DNA from: Rhodococcus spelaei | Lineage (GTDB): Bacteria > Actinomycetota > Actinomycetes > Mycobacteriales > Mycobacteriaceae | NCBI RefSeq assembly: GCF_006704125.1 | Contig: NZ_VIGH01000003.1 | Span: forward strand, 1 to 64,000 | Direction: 5' to 3' | Length of the DNA: 64,000 nt | In this document: positions 1 to 9,415 of the stretch, in pieces | How the letters are laid out: every line of letters starts with the position of its first letter | Position numbering within the stretch: position 1 is the first letter of the stretch | Made by a program: the position numbers and the translations under genes | Notes under the pieces: generated by a model | Seen by the model: the letters and a program-made list of their open reading frames with translations, nothing else | Databases searched by the model: none | What the model was told of the DNA's origin: nothing

Positions 1-582
1 TGTCGCGGTGAGGGTGACGGTGAGTTGTCCCATGCCGTGGGGGAGTTTGCGGGTGCGGACCTTGCGGCGGGTTTCGGCGTCGCGGCGGGCGCGGGCGGCC
101 CAGTCGGCGTCGTCTTCGATGAGCAGGCGGTCGATTTCGGTGCCCAGTGGTGTGGGGGCGAGTCGGCGGGCGGCGGCGAGGATGGCCTCGTCGAGGCGTT
201 GGAGTGCGGCGCCGGTGGCGGCGCGGGTGCGTTCGTCGATGACTCGGATCTTGCTCAGGGGCAGTTCGCCTGTGGTGAAGGCGGCGCGGACGTCGGGGAG
301 TCGGACGAGGGTGTAGCCGAGGCGGATGTAGGTGTTGACGGCTTGGTGGCTGATGGAGAGTTGGAGGGCGATTTCGGCGACGGCGGATCGGTGTGCGGTC
401 TCGGAGTCGAACATGGTGCCGGGTGCTCGGTGGGCGTAGGTGGCGCGGGAGGTGGTGTAGTTCATGATCTGGGCGATCAGGTTCGCGGCGGCGGCGTTCT
501 CGGTGCGGGCGGTGTCGCTGATCTCGGTGAGGAGGGATCGTTCGTGGTCGGTGAGGGGTGTGTGTTCTGCTGTTGCGCTCAT
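1..582 (-). CDS. DUF222 domain protein, N-terminal part (13E12/HNH-type family), cut by window edge
   Basis: The frame is open from an ATG at 582 to the window edge, giving about 194 residues of N-terminal sequence. It reads as the alpha-helical DUF222 region typical of the actinobacterial 13E12-repeat/HNH endonuclease family: an early helix with NLIAQIMNYTTSRA, then AVAEIALQLSISHQAVNTYIRLG and a PHGMGQLTVTLTA stretch. In this family a C-terminal HNH motif normally follows; it lies outside the window, so nuclease function cannot be confirmed. A purine-rich GGGGGGG tract precedes the start. These genes are often multicopy in Rhodococcus and Gordonia and sit in variable sites. The family call is fairly safe; the biological role is unknown. 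Confidence 0.75.
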   Translation of the reverse strand, partial: MSATAEHTPLTDHERSLLTEISDTARTENAAAANLIAQIMNYTTSRATYAHRAPGTMFDSETAHRSAVAEIALQLSISHQAVNTYIRLGYTLVRLPDVRAAFTTGELPLSKIRVIDERTRAATGAALQRLDEAILAAARRLAPTPLGTEIDRLLIEDDADWAARARRDAETRRKVRTRKLPHGMGQLTVTLTAT

Positions 583-653
583 CGCGACCACCCCCCCGTG
601 AGTTCGAATGTGTGTTCGAGTCTACCTCCGGTTGTGAAGTGTGGCAACCACGT

Positions 654-1052
654 TCATCTCGTGCGACCTTCGGCTGCGAGCTCCGCCAACGCCGCGAGCG
701 CGAGACCGGCCTTCGCTACTGGTACGAGCAGGTGGTCGTGGTGGAACCCGGCAATCACGTTGCAGCTGATGCCAGCCGCGGTGAGTCGGGCACTCACTGC
801 CGCGGTCAGCCCGATTGCGTCGAGCGCGGAGTGTGCGCGCAGCGTGATCCATGCGGCCTCGAAGTCGTAGTGCCAGCCGTGGTTGTCCGCCACGGCTTTC
901 GTCACCACCAGCGTGGTGCCTTCGTCTTCGACGACGGTCGCCTCCGCGCAGACCTGGTCCGGTTCCAGGACCGAGACGAACACATAGGTGCCGGCGCGTC
1001 TGACCGGACTCATCGAGGAGAGCAGGACGTCGAGGTCGCGTTCACCGGACAT
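654..1052 (-). CDS. ACT domain-containing protein
   Basis: A 132-residue protein beginning MSGERDLDVLLSSMSPVRR. It matches the short stand-alone ACT-domain proteins in which two ACT-like units sit in tandem: the first half carries YVFVSVLE and VVEDEGTTLVVTKAVAD, the second has WITLRAHSALDAIGLTAAVSARLTAAGISCNVIAGFHHDHLLVP. Such proteins are presumed small-ligand (amino acid) binding regulators; no catalytic motif is visible. The gene stands alone between the DUF222 gene and the alkyltransferase-like gene, all on the minus strand, with no clear operon link. The ligand is unknown. Confidence 0.7.
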   Translation of the reverse strand: MSGERDLDVLLSSMSPVRRAGTYVFVSVLEPDQVCAEATVVEDEGTTLVVTKAVADNHGWHYDFEAAWITLRAHSALDAIGLTAAVSARLTAAGISCNVIAGFHHDHLLVPVAKAGLALAALAELAAEGRTR

Positions 1053-1158
1053 GGGTTCGACGATGTCACAGTGTGTGGGTACTCATCGCGGCATGGACGA
1101 GCCCGAACCGGGCGGCCCGCGTCGTCCCGCTGTGGTCGAACGGCGACTGATTCCGGGG

Positions 1159-1455
1159 TCAGAATCGGTGGCGGGCGGCGCTCAGGTCCACCCTGCCGTC
1201 GTTGATCGGTACACCCTCCAACGCCAGCTTCGAGATCTGCCGGTGCGCGAGATGCGGCGCGGGCCGACCCGACGCCGGGACCACCCGATGCCAGGGCAGG
1301 TCGGAGCTGTCGGTGCGCATGATCCAGCCGACCGTCCGCGGGCTCGACAGTCCGGCCGCGGCCGCGATGTCGCCGTACGTGGCGACCCTGCCCGGCGGGA
1401 TCGACGCGACCAGCTCGCGCACCCGCTCGACCTGATCCTCGGTGGTCGCGGCCAC
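1159..1455 (-). CDS. Alkyltransferase-like protein (ATL, MGMT family without the acceptor Cys)
   Basis: The 98-residue product is a compact MGMT-fold DNA-binding domain. It contains the winged-helix signature IPPGRVATYGDIAAAAGL and GWIMRTD, but the alkyl-acceptor motif PCHRV of O6-methylguanine methyltransferases reads PWHRVV (Trp55 in place of Cys). This defines the ATL subfamily, which binds O6-alkylguanine without repairing it and hands the lesion to nucleotide excision repair. The start is GTG at 1455, directly abutting the stop codon of the upstream alpha/beta hydrolase gene, so the two are probably co-transcribed and translationally coupled. Proximity to adnAB places it in a DNA-repair neighbourhood. 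Confidence 0.85.
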   Translation of the reverse strand: MAATTEDQVERVRELVASIPPGRVATYGDIAAAAGLSSPRTVGWIMRTDSSDLPWHRVVPASGRPAPHLAHRQISKLALEGVPINDGRVDLSAARHRF

Positions 1456-2241
1456 CTACAGCAGCTTCTCGATCAGCGCGGCCACCTCCGCGGGCCGCGA
1501 CTGCGCCACCATGTGGTCGACGTCCATCTCGACAACGGTCAGCCGGTCGCCGAGCCGTTCGGTCAGCGCGCCGCGCAACTCTGCGCTCACGTACGGCGGC
1601 TGCACACGCATCGCCTGCACGAGCACGGTGGGCAGGTCCGCGGGCGGAACCACGATCGGGCGCGCGAGCTCGCCCCAGGACGCGACTACAGCGGGCACCG
1701 CGTACCGCCAGCCGACCCGGCCGCCCTCGAGCTGAATCAGGTGCTCGGCGATCTCCGCGTCCAGCACCTCGTCGGGGACGTCGGCCCACGCGCCGTGCAC
1801 CTTCTCCGACCTCGCCTCCGCGGCATCGGTGTAGTCCGGGTAGCGCACCGTCAGGTCCGCGATCTCCAGCAACTTCGCGGGATCGAGTGCCATCGCCGGG
1901 TCGAGCAGGAGCAGTGCCCGCACTCGCTCGGGTGCCCGGGCTGCCAGGTGCAGGGCGATGGTGCCGCCGAACGAGTGCCCGACCAGCACGACCGGTTCGC
2001 GGGCCTCGGCCTCGAGCAGTTCGACGAGGCTGTCCACCTGGTTGTCGATCGACCACGGCGGCGCCCAGGTCGATCGGCCGTGACCCCGCAGGTCGGGGGC
2101 GAGCATCCGCACCTGCGGCAGGTATCCGTCCGCCAGGTGCTGCCAGCGTTGCCCGTGCCCGGTCATCCCGTGCAGCGCGAGGACCGGGGGTCCGTCCACC
2201 GGGCCGTATCTATGGATCTCGAGGTCCGCCACGACCGCCAT
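1456..2241 (-). CDS. Alpha/beta hydrolase
   Basis: A 261-residue alpha/beta-hydrolase-fold protein starting MAVVADLEIHRYGPVDG. The oxyanion-hole region is VLALHGMTGHGQRW, the nucleophile elbow is VGHSFGG (Ser), and the C-terminal catalytic His is in DVDHMVAQSRP. The open frame extends far upstream, but the homologous part begins at the ATG at 2241, and the upstream extension is antisense to adnA. It is divergent from adnA with about 70 bp between starts, and its stop codon touches the GTG of the ATL gene. Substrate is not predictable; esterase, lipase or epoxide-hydrolase-like activities are all possible. Confidence 0.82.
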   Translation of the reverse strand: MAVVADLEIHRYGPVDGPPVLALHGMTGHGQRWQHLADGYLPQVRMLAPDLRGHGRSTWAPPWSIDNQVDSLVELLEAEAREPVVLVGHSFGGTIALHLAARAPERVRALLLLDPAMALDPAKLLEIADLTVRYPDYTDAAEARSEKVHGAWADVPDEVLDAEIAEHLIQLEGGRVGWRYAVPAVVASWGELARPIVVPPADLPTVLVQAMRVQPPYVSAELRGALTERLGDRLTVVEMDVDHMVAQSRPAEVAALIEKLL

Positions 2242-2311
2242 CTTGCCCGATCGGCGCGAGACCGATGTGCGGGCGGCGGCGTTGTCGGTGCCCCGTGGTG
2301 GAATGCCTGCC

Positions 2312-5300
2312 ATGACGGACGCGGAGGGACAGGACAGGGTGCAGCGGTCGGGCGCGACCCTGGTCCGTCGCGCGCCAGAAGCCGCGGCGCCGCGAGTATG
2401 GGGCGCCGACGCCGCGCGGATCGCGGCCGAGGTGCCCGGCCGGTCGGCTCGGCGACCGTGGCAGGTGCTCGGAGGTCCCGGCACGGGTAAGACCTCGCTA
2501 CTGGTCGACCTCGCGGTGTCCCGGATCGCCGGACCGGACGGGGACCCGGAATCGGTTCTGGTGCTGACACATTCACGCAAGGCAGCGACCGCGGTCCGGG
2601 AGGCGATCACGGCGGGACTGCTCGGCGCCGGATCCTCACGCGCCACCCGCGAGCCGCTGGTGCGCACCGTGCACTCCTACGCGTTCGCTGTGCTGCGCTT
2701 GCAGGCCGCCGCGCATTCGAACCCCCCGCCGCGGCTGATCACCGGCGCCGAGCAGGACGCGGTACTGCGCGAGATGCTGCGCGGCGACGTCGAGGACGGA
2801 GCCGGCCAGTGGCCCGAGCGGCTGCGACCCGCGCTGCCCATGGCCGGGTTCGCCGTCGAATTGCGTGACCTGATGCTGCGCGCGGGCGAACGCGGGATCG
2901 GCCCGGAGGACCTGGTCAAGCTGGGCCACGACCACCATCGGCCGGAATGGGTCGCCGCGGGCAAGTTCGCCACCCGCTACGAGCAGGTGACGCTCCTGCG
3001 TGGTGCCGTCGGCGTGGAAGCCCCGGAGGCGACGGCCCCCGCCCTCGACGCGGCGGAGCTGGTCGGTGCGGCGCTGTCCGCCTTCGCCACCGATCCTGAC
3101 CTGCTCGCCCGCGAACGTGCGCGCGTGCGGTACCTGTTCGTCGACGACGCCCAACATCTCGACCCGCAGGCAGCCGAACTGATCCGACTGCTCGGGCGGG
3201 GCGCGGACCTGGCGGTCGTCGCCGGTGACCCCGACCAGTCCGTGTTCGGTTTCCGCGGTGCGGACTCGCGGTTCCTGACGGACCTCGCCGAGGCCGGGTC
3301 CGACCGGCAGGTCGTGCTCGACACCAACTTCCGTAACGCCGAACGCATCTCGGAGATCACCGGGGCGATCGCGGCCCGGCTGCCCGGACTGCCGCCGCAC
3401 CGCGGTGCGATCGTCCGACCAGCCGAGGGCGGCGAGGTGGGCGAGGCGCAGGTGGCAGTGCTCGGCACCCCGGGCAAGGAATCCGCCCTGATCGCCGACA
3501 CCCTGCGGCGGGCGCACCTGCGAGACGGAGTGCCGTGGTCCCGGATGGCGGTGATCGTGCGGTCGGTCCCGCGGGCGTTGGCGCCGCTGCGCAGGGCATT
3601 GCTGTCGGCGGGTGTGCCCGTCACCACCGCATCATCCGAACTGCCTCTCGCCCGACAGCATTCGGTCGGTGGACTGCTCCTCGTGCTCCGCGCGGTCGCC
3701 GGCGGGACGTTCACCGGCGAGGACGCCCTCGCGCTGGTGTCCGGCCCGGTCGGTGGGGCGGACCCGGTGACGCTGCGGCGACTCCGGCGCGGACTGCGCC
3801 GGGTCGAGCTCGCGACCGGCGGCGAGCGGGACTCGGCGGAACTGCTGCGCGTGCTGATCGCGGAGGGCGAACAGGCGCACCAGGATCTGGTCGGCAAGCT
3901 CACCGACGGCGAATTCGCCGCGCTGCGGCGCGTACTCACCATCCTCACCAGGGCCAGGAAGGCCCACCGCGACGGTCGCGGCGTGGAGAACGTCCTGTGG
4001 GCCTGCTGGCAGGCCACCGGCCTGGAGAAGCGGTGGGCTGCCGCCTCCGCGCGTGGCGGTCCGATCGGGGCGCAGGCCGATCGCGACCTCGACGCAGTGG
4101 TCGCGCTGTTCGACGCGGCGGCCAACTATGTCGACCGGCTACCCCGCTCCACCCTCGCTGGCTTCGTGGAATACCTTGCCGACCAAGAGATCCCGAGCGA
4201 CCCGCGGAATGTCGCTGCGGTGCCCGGCGAGGCGGTCGCGGTGCTCAGTGCGCACTCCGCGGCGGGCCGCGAGTGGGATGTCGTGGTGGTCGCCGGCGTG
4301 CAGGAGGGTCTGTGGCCCGGCTTGCGGGCGCGCGGGACGTTGCTCGGCACCGAGGCGCTGGTCGACCTCACCGCCGGTGTTGTCGATCCCTCGCCGGGCG
4401 GCGGCACGACGCTCTCTCGCACCGCGCCCCTGCTCGCCGAGGAACGACGCCTGTTCCTGCTCGCCTGCAGCCGGGCCCGGCGCACCCTGCTCGTCACGGC
4501 CGTGCGGTCGGCCGTCGGCGACGCCGACCTGGTTCAGTCCCGGTTCGTGGACGAACTGCTCGGCCGCGGGGATGTCGAGGGCGAGCTCGGGGACTCGGAC
4601 TCGTGGCCGGAACCCGTGCTCCCGAGCCGGGTGCTGGCACTACCGTCGCTGATCGCCGAATTACGCAGGGTCGTGTGCGATCCCGAGCTGGCGGACACCG
4701 ACCCGCAGGCGCAGGCGCGCGCCGCGAAGCAGCTTGCCCGCCTGGCGCGCGCCGGCGTGCGCGGCGCGCACCCCGAGCACTGGTACGGCGTCGGCGGCGC
4801 CAGCTCCGAGGCACCGCTCTGGGAGCTCGAGGACGGCCCGGTCCCGCTGTCGCCGTCGACGATCGAGCAGCTCGACGCGTGCCCTCTCCGCTGGGCGCTC
4901 GAACGGCACGGCGGCACCGACGGCGAGAACACCCATGCGGTCACCGGAACCCTGGTGCACACGCTGGTACAGGCGGTTGCCGGCAAGATGCCGCCCGAGC
5001 AGGTCCGGCAGGCGCTCGCCACCGCCTGGGACGCGGTCGACCTCGGCTCGCAGTGGTACTCGCGGCGCGAGATGGACCGCACCGCGCAGATGATCGACTC
5101 GTTCTCCGAGTGGCTGCGGTCGACTCGCGGTGAGCTCACCGAGGTCGGGGTGGAGGTTGCGGTGGACGGGGTGCTCGAGCCCCGCGGGCCCGGCGAACCG
5201 TCGATCCGGTTGCGCGGCCGCATCGACCGGCTCGAGCACGACCAGGACGGTCGGCCGGTGATCGTGGACGTCAAGACCGCGCGCTCACCGGTGAGCAAGG

Positions 5301-5623
5301 AGGCTGCCGAGCAGCACGCCCAGCTGGCGACCTACCAGGTCGCAGCGTTGGCCGGCGCGATCGACGGCGAACCCCCGGCGAAGTCCGGCGGCGCCCGACT
5401 GGTGTTCGTAGCCAAGCCGAGTCGCAAGGAGGGCGCCACCCAACGCCTGCAAGCGCCGCTCACCGAGGAGTCCGAGGAGCAGTGGCTCGACGCGGTCCAC
5501 GCAGCCGCCGCGGCGACCCGCGGGCCGCAGTTCATGGCAAAGCCGAACGACGGCTGCCGGCACTGCCCGGTGACGTCGAGTTGCCCGGCTCAGGAGACAG
5601 GACGGCAGGTGACCGGCCTGTGA
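2312..5623 (+). CDS. adnA: AdnA: UvrD-like motor plus RecB-type nuclease, large subunit of the AdnAB resection complex
   Basis: The 1103-residue protein has an N-terminal SF1A helicase core (Walker A GGPGTGKTS at 54-62, Walker B FVDDAQ, AVVAGDPDQSVFGFRGA, a motif V-like VLSAHSAAGREWDVVVVAG) and a C-terminal PD-(D/E)XK nuclease module (RGRIDRLE, IVDVKTA, QLATYQ). Four cysteines, Cys857 and Cys1082/1085/1091 (C-X2-C-X5-C), bracket the nuclease domain as in the Fe-S staple of AddB-like nucleases. In mycobacteria AdnAB is the heterodimeric motor-nuclease that resects DNA double-strand breaks. The start chosen is ATG 2312, preceded by GGTGGA at about 9 nt; ATG 2303 is an alternative. Its stop overlaps the start of adnB. 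The Walker B reads DDAQ, not DExQ. Confidence 0.93.
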   Translation: MTDAEGQDRVQRSGATLVRRAPEAAAPRVWGADAARIAAEVPGRSARRPWQVLGGPGTGKTSLLVDLAVSRIAGPDGDPESVLVLTHSRKAATAVREAITAGLLGAGSSRATREPLVRTVHSYAFAVLRLQAAAHSNPPPRLITGAEQDAVLREMLRGDVEDGAGQWPERLRPALPMAGFAVELRDLMLRAGERGIGPEDLVKLGHDHHRPEWVAAGKFATRYEQVTLLRGAVGVEAPEATAPALDAAELVGAALSAFATDPDLLARERARVRYLFVDDAQHLDPQAAELIRLLGRGADLAVVAGDPDQSVFGFRGADSRFLTDLAEAGSDRQVVLDTNFRNAERISEITGAIAARLPGLPPHRGAIVRPAEGGEVGEAQVAVLGTPGKESALIADTLRRAHLRDGVPWSRMAVIVRSVPRALAPLRRALLSAGVPVTTASSELPLARQHSVGGLLLVLRAVAGGTFTGEDALALVSGPVGGADPVTLRRLRRGLRRVELATGGERDSAELLRVLIAEGEQAHQDLVGKLTDGEFAALRRVLTILTRARKAHRDGRGVENVLWACWQATGLEKRWAAASARGGPIGAQADRDLDAVVALFDAAANYVDRLPRSTLAGFVEYLADQEIPSDPRNVAAVPGEAVAVLSAHSAAGREWDVVVVAGVQEGLWPGLRARGTLLGTEALVDLTAGVVDPSPGGGTTLSRTAPLLAEERRLFLLACSRARRTLLVTAVRSAVGDADLVQSRFVDELLGRGDVEGELGDSDSWPEPVLPSRVLALPSLIAELRRVVCDPELADTDPQAQARAAKQLARLARAGVRGAHPEHWYGVGGASSEAPLWELEDGPVPLSPSTIEQLDACPLRWALERHGGTDGENTHAVTGTLVHTLVQAVAGKMPPEQVRQALATAWDAVDLGSQWYSRREMDRTAQMIDSFSEWLRSTRGELTEVGVEVAVDGVLEPRGPGEPSIRLRGRIDRLEHDQDGRPVIVDVKTARSPVSKEAAEQHAQLATYQVAALAGAIDGEPPAKSGGARLVFVAKPSRKEGATQRLQAPLTEESEEQWLDAVHAAAAATRGPQFMAKPNDGCRHCPVTSSCPAQETGRQVTGL

Positions 5624-8600
5624 CGACGCGACAGGTGCGGGTCACGCCTGCGGAACTCGCGGCCGCGCTCGGTCAGTTCCCGCCGACCGAGGAGCAGGAA
5701 GCGGTGATCGCCGCACCGCTCGGACCGACGCTCGTGGTGGCGGGCGCCGGGGCAGGCAAGACCGAGACGATGGCAGCGCGCGTGGTGTGGCTGGTGGCCA
5801 ACGGACTGGTCGACCCCGAGCAGGTGCTCGGGCTCACTTTCACGCGCAAGGCCGCTCAGCAGCTGACCAGCCGGATCCGGCAACGTCTTGCGCGCCTTGC
5901 CGGTTCGCCGTTGCTGCGCACCCTCGACCCCAGTGGTCAGCTGCGCGGGCGAATCCTCTCGGGCGAACCGGAGGTCAGCACCTACCACTCGTATGCCGGA
6001 CGGCTGCTCACCGAGCACGGACTGCTGCTGCCGATGGAGCCGTCCGCGGAACTGCTCTCCGAGACCGCGTTGTGGCAGCTGGCGTACCGGGTGGTCAGTT
6101 CGTGGGACGGCGACCTCGACACCGACCGCAACCCGACCTCGCTGACCGAGGCTGTCCTCGCGCTGTCCGGTCAGCTCGCCGAGCACCTCGTCGAACCCGA
6201 CGACCTGCGCGAGGCGCACACGGAGTTGGACAAGCTGATCCACACCCTGCCCGCGGGCCCGCGTCAACGCGGCGGGCCGAAGAAGGACCTGCTCGACATC
6301 CTCGACACCCAGCACGAGCGGATCGCACTGCTGCCGCTGGTGCAGCGGGTGTCCGAGGCGTTGCGCCGCGAGGGCGCACTCGACTTCGGCAGTCAGATGT
6401 CGCTGTCCGCGCGGGTGGCAGCCGAGCATCCCGAGGTCGGGCGGTCCGAGCGGGGGCGGTTCCGGGTGGTGCTGCTCGACGAGTACCAGGACACCGGACA
6501 CGCCCAACGGGTACTGCTGTCCTCGCTGTTCGGTGGCGGTGAGGACGGCGGACTGGCGCTCACCGCGGTGGGCGATCCGATGCAGTCCATCTACGGCTGG
6601 CGCGGCGCGTCGGCGGCGAACCTGCCACGCTTCGCCACCGACTTCCCGCTCCCGGACGGAACGCCCGCGCCGCGACTCGAGCTGCTCACCAGTTGGCGGA
6701 ACCCGGCGGAGGCGTTGATTCTCGCGAACGCGGTCTCCGCACCGTTGCGCGAGCGGGGTGTGCCCGTGCAGGAGCTGCGACCCAAGCCGGGTGCCGAACC
6801 CGGGGACATCAGGCTCGCCCTCGCGGAAGACGTGGAACGCGAACGGGACTGGGTTGCCGAGCGGATCGCCGCCGACTACGCCGCGGCCCGCGACCGGGGC
6901 GAGGACCCGCCGACCGCAGCGGTCCTGATCCGCCGCAACGCCGACGCGGCGCCCGTCGCGGCCGCGCTGCGCCGACGCGGACTGCCCGTCGAGGTGGTCG
7001 GTCTCGGTGGGCTGCTGCACATCCCGGAGGTCGCCGACGTCATCGCGATGCTGCGCCTGGTTGCGGACCCGCTCGCGGGCAGCGCGGCGATGCGGGTGCT
7101 CACCGGTGCCCGCTGGCAACTCGGCGTGTCCGACCTCGCCGCGCTGTGGCGGCGGGCGCGTGAGCTGGCGATCGGTGCGACCCGCGGCACCGCGGGCGCG
7201 GTGACCGACGCGGCGAGCCTGGACCAGGCGCTGGAGGCGGCCCTGCCCGGTGAGCATGCCGAGCTGGCCGGCCTCGCCGACGCCATCGCGGACCCAGGCC
7301 GGGCTGGGCGCTACTCGACGCTCGGCTACGCCCGAATCGGCGCGCTCGCGGCGGAATTGGCCTCGCTGCGCGAGCGGATCGGCCAGCCGTTGACCGAACT
7401 GGTCGCGGAGGTGGAGCGGGTGCTCGGCATCGGCATCGAGGCGCAGGCCCGCCTGCCCTGGAGTCGCGACGGCGGGGCCGGCCGCGAACATCTCGACGCA
7501 TTTGCCGACGCGGTGGCGGGGTACGCCCGCAACCCGTCGGCCACGCTGACCGGACTGCTCGCGTTCCTGTCCGCCGCAGAAACCGTCGAGAAGGGGCTCG
7601 CGCCAGGCGAGGTCGAGGTCGCGAAGGACCGGGTGCAGGTGCTGACCGTGCACTCCGCCAAGGGGCTCGAATGGGAGGTCGTCGCGGTGCCGCACGTGGT
7701 CGGCGGGGTGTTCCCCTCCACCACGGCATCGGGGAGTTGGCTCGGCGCGGTTGCCGAACTGCCGCCGTCGCTGCGCGGGGACCGCGCACACGAGGGTGAC
7801 GGCGCGGACGGAGTTCCGGTGCTCGACCTCGAGGACGTATGCGATCGCAAGGACCTCGAGGACGCGCTGACCGCGCACAAGGACGCGTTGACCCGCCGCA
7901 AGCTCGACGAGGACAGGCGCCTGTTCTACGTGGCACTGACGCGGACCGAACGTGCCCTCTACGTCTCCGGCCACCAGTGGTCGGAGACGGGGTCCACACC
8001 GAAGGGCCCGTCGGAGTTCCTGATCGAGATGCGTGCCCTGGTCGACGCCGCTGAGGCGGAGGGTCGGCCGATCGGGGTGGTGGAACAGTGGGCGCCGGAC
8101 CCGGAGGCGGACGCGGAGAACCCGCTGACGGCGGAGCCGGTGACGGCGCTGTGGCCGCAGGATCCGTTGGGGGAGAGGCGTGCCGGGGTCGTCCGCGGCG
8201 CGCAGCTCGTGCTCGACGCGCTCGCCGCACCCGAGGCCGCCGACGCGACCGAGGACGATCCGGAGGGCTGGGCGGCGGACGTCGAGGCGCTGCTCGTCGA
8301 GCGCGCACGGCGGGCGGCCGCGCGTGCGGAGGTCGCGCTGCCGACCCAGTTGTCGGTCAGTCAACTGGTCGACCTCGCCGCCTCCCCGGACGAGCTCGCG
8401 GCCCGGCTGCGTCGACCGCTACCCTTCTCGCCGAACCCGTTGGCGCGCAGGGGAACCGCATTCCACGCCTGGATCGAGCGCAGGTTCGGGGCAACCCGAC
8501 TGCTGGACATCGACGAGTTGCCGGGCGCGGCGGACGTGGACGGGGCAGGCGACGACGACCTTGCCGCACTGCAGGACGCGTTCCTGCGGTCGGCGTGGGC

Positions 8601-8976
8601 CAATCGCAGCCCCGTCGAGGTGGAGGTGCCGTTCGAGACGTCTATCGCGGGCACGGTCGTGCGGGGTCGGATCGATGCCGTCTTCGCCGACCCGGACGGC
8701 GGCTGGACGGTGATCGACTGGAAGACCGGGGCCGAACCCTCCGCGGCGAACGAGCACGCGGTCGCCATGCAGCTGGCCGCGTACCGGTTGGCCTGGGCCG
8801 AGTTGATGTCGGCGCGCGCGGCTGCACGCGGGCAGGAGCCGATTGCGGTCGACCGGGTGCGCGCAGCATTCCACTACGTGCGGACCGGACGGACGATCGC
8901 GCCCTCGGACTTGCCGGACGCGCCCGAGTTGATCGCGCTGATCGAATCGGCGGGCGCGAGTTCCGCCGGGAGCTGA
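5620..8976 (+). CDS. adnB: AdnB: UvrD-like motor plus RecB-type nuclease, partner of AdnA
   Basis: The 1118-residue protein starts at GTG 5620, which overlaps the adnA stop (GTGA), indicating translational coupling and stoichiometric synthesis. The helicase core is canonical: Q-motif PTEEQEAVI, Walker A AGAGAGKTET, LTFTRKAA, Walker B LLDEYQD, GDPMQSIYGWRGA, VHSAKGLEWEVV and VALTRTERALYV. The C-terminal nuclease has VRGRIDAVFAD, VIDWKTG and QLAAYR. Unlike AdnA there is no four-cysteine cluster around the nuclease domain. By analogy with the mycobacterial complex, AdnB is the leading motor and the two nucleases cut opposite strands. It belongs to the same operon as adnA; the next gene downstream is convergent. 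Confidence 0.94.
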   Translation: MTTRQVRVTPAELAAALGQFPPTEEQEAVIAAPLGPTLVVAGAGAGKTETMAARVVWLVANGLVDPEQVLGLTFTRKAAQQLTSRIRQRLARLAGSPLLRTLDPSGQLRGRILSGEPEVSTYHSYAGRLLTEHGLLLPMEPSAELLSETALWQLAYRVVSSWDGDLDTDRNPTSLTEAVLALSGQLAEHLVEPDDLREAHTELDKLIHTLPAGPRQRGGPKKDLLDILDTQHERIALLPLVQRVSEALRREGALDFGSQMSLSARVAAEHPEVGRSERGRFRVVLLDEYQDTGHAQRVLLSSLFGGGEDGGLALTAVGDPMQSIYGWRGASAANLPRFATDFPLPDGTPAPRLELLTSWRNPAEALILANAVSAPLRERGVPVQELRPKPGAEPGDIRLALAEDVERERDWVAERIAADYAAARDRGEDPPTAAVLIRRNADAAPVAAALRRRGLPVEVVGLGGLLHIPEVADVIAMLRLVADPLAGSAAMRVLTGARWQLGVSDLAALWRRARELAIGATRGTAGAVTDAASLDQALEAALPGEHAELAGLADAIADPGRAGRYSTLGYARIGALAAELASLRERIGQPLTELVAEVERVLGIGIEAQARLPWSRDGGAGREHLDAFADAVAGYARNPSATLTGLLAFLSAAETVEKGLAPGEVEVAKDRVQVLTVHSAKGLEWEVVAVPHVVGGVFPSTTASGSWLGAVAELPPSLRGDRAHEGDGADGVPVLDLEDVCDRKDLEDALTAHKDALTRRKLDEDRRLFYVALTRTERALYVSGHQWSETGSTPKGPSEFLIEMRALVDAAEAEGRPIGVVEQWAPDPEADAENPLTAEPVTALWPQDPLGERRAGVVRGAQLVLDALAAPEAADATEDDPEGWAADVEALLVERARRAAARAEVALPTQLSVSQLVDLAASPDELAARLRRPLPFSPNPLARRGTAFHAWIERRFGATRLLDIDELPGAADVDGAGDDDLAALQDAFLRSAWANRSPVEVEVPFETSIAGTVVRGRIDAVFADPDGGWTVIDWKTGAEPSAANEHAVAMQLAAYRLAWAELMSARAAARGQEPIAVDRVRAAFHYVRTGRTIAPSDLPDAPELIALIESAGASSAGS

Positions 8977-8978
8977 CC

Positions 8979-9353
8979 TCAGGCCGCGTCGCGTCGGACC
9001 TTCAGCGCCGCGGCGATCAACGGAATCTGCAACGGCAGGCGCGCGACTCCGAGGATCTTCAGGGGCAACGGAGTCGAGCTCCGGCCGAGCCAGTCGACCG
9101 CCATCTGCACGTTGGCCGGGAACACCGCGACGAACAGCGCGGCAGCGAGAGTGCCGCCGAGCCGGCGCGTCCGCGGAATGGCGATTGCGGTGCCGACCGC
9201 GAGTTCGGCCACCCCGGAGGCGTAGGTGTACGTCCGAGCATCACCGGGAAGTTGCCTCGGCACTATCGCGTCGAACGGCTTCGGATTGACGAAATGCAGG
9301 GCGCCCGCGCCGAGGAGGATCGCCGACAGTCCGGTGCTGGGAGTGATTGCCAT
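8979..9353 (-). CDS. DoxX-like small membrane protein
   Basis: A 124-residue integral membrane protein beginning MAITPSTGLSAILLGAGALHF. Four hydrophobic segments are visible (GLSAILLGAGALHFV, YASGVAELAVGTAIAI, LGGTLAAALFVAVFPANVQMAVDW, LPLQIPLIAAAL), with the conserved PANVQMAVD stretch of the DoxX family. The ATG at 9353 follows a TACCGT hexamer by 6 nt and lacks a Shine-Dalgarno, so a leaderless mRNA is likely. The gene is convergent with adnB (2 bp between stops) and divergent from the TfoX-like gene. DoxX proteins have been tied to membrane redox systems, but the role here is unknown. Confidence 0.75.
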   Translation of the reverse strand: MAITPSTGLSAILLGAGALHFVNPKPFDAIVPRQLPGDARTYTYASGVAELAVGTAIAIPRTRRLGGTLAAALFVAVFPANVQMAVDWLGRSSTPLPLKILGVARLPLQIPLIAAALKVRRDAA

Positions 9354-9415
9354 GCCTCGACGGTACTGGTGTGTTGGGGGGATCGGGGTTGTGCAGCAAC
9401 GTCGGCAGGCGTCGA

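Noticed and set aside
5590-8364. 924-codon open frame antisense to adnB
   Set aside because: It runs opposite a gene with complete helicase and nuclease motifs, its translation is Arg/Gly/His-rich without domains, and long antisense frames are expected at this GC content.
9347-9415. Longer N-terminus of the TfoX-like protein
   Set aside because: The extra 23 residues overlap the start of the divergent DoxX gene and do not resemble the family.
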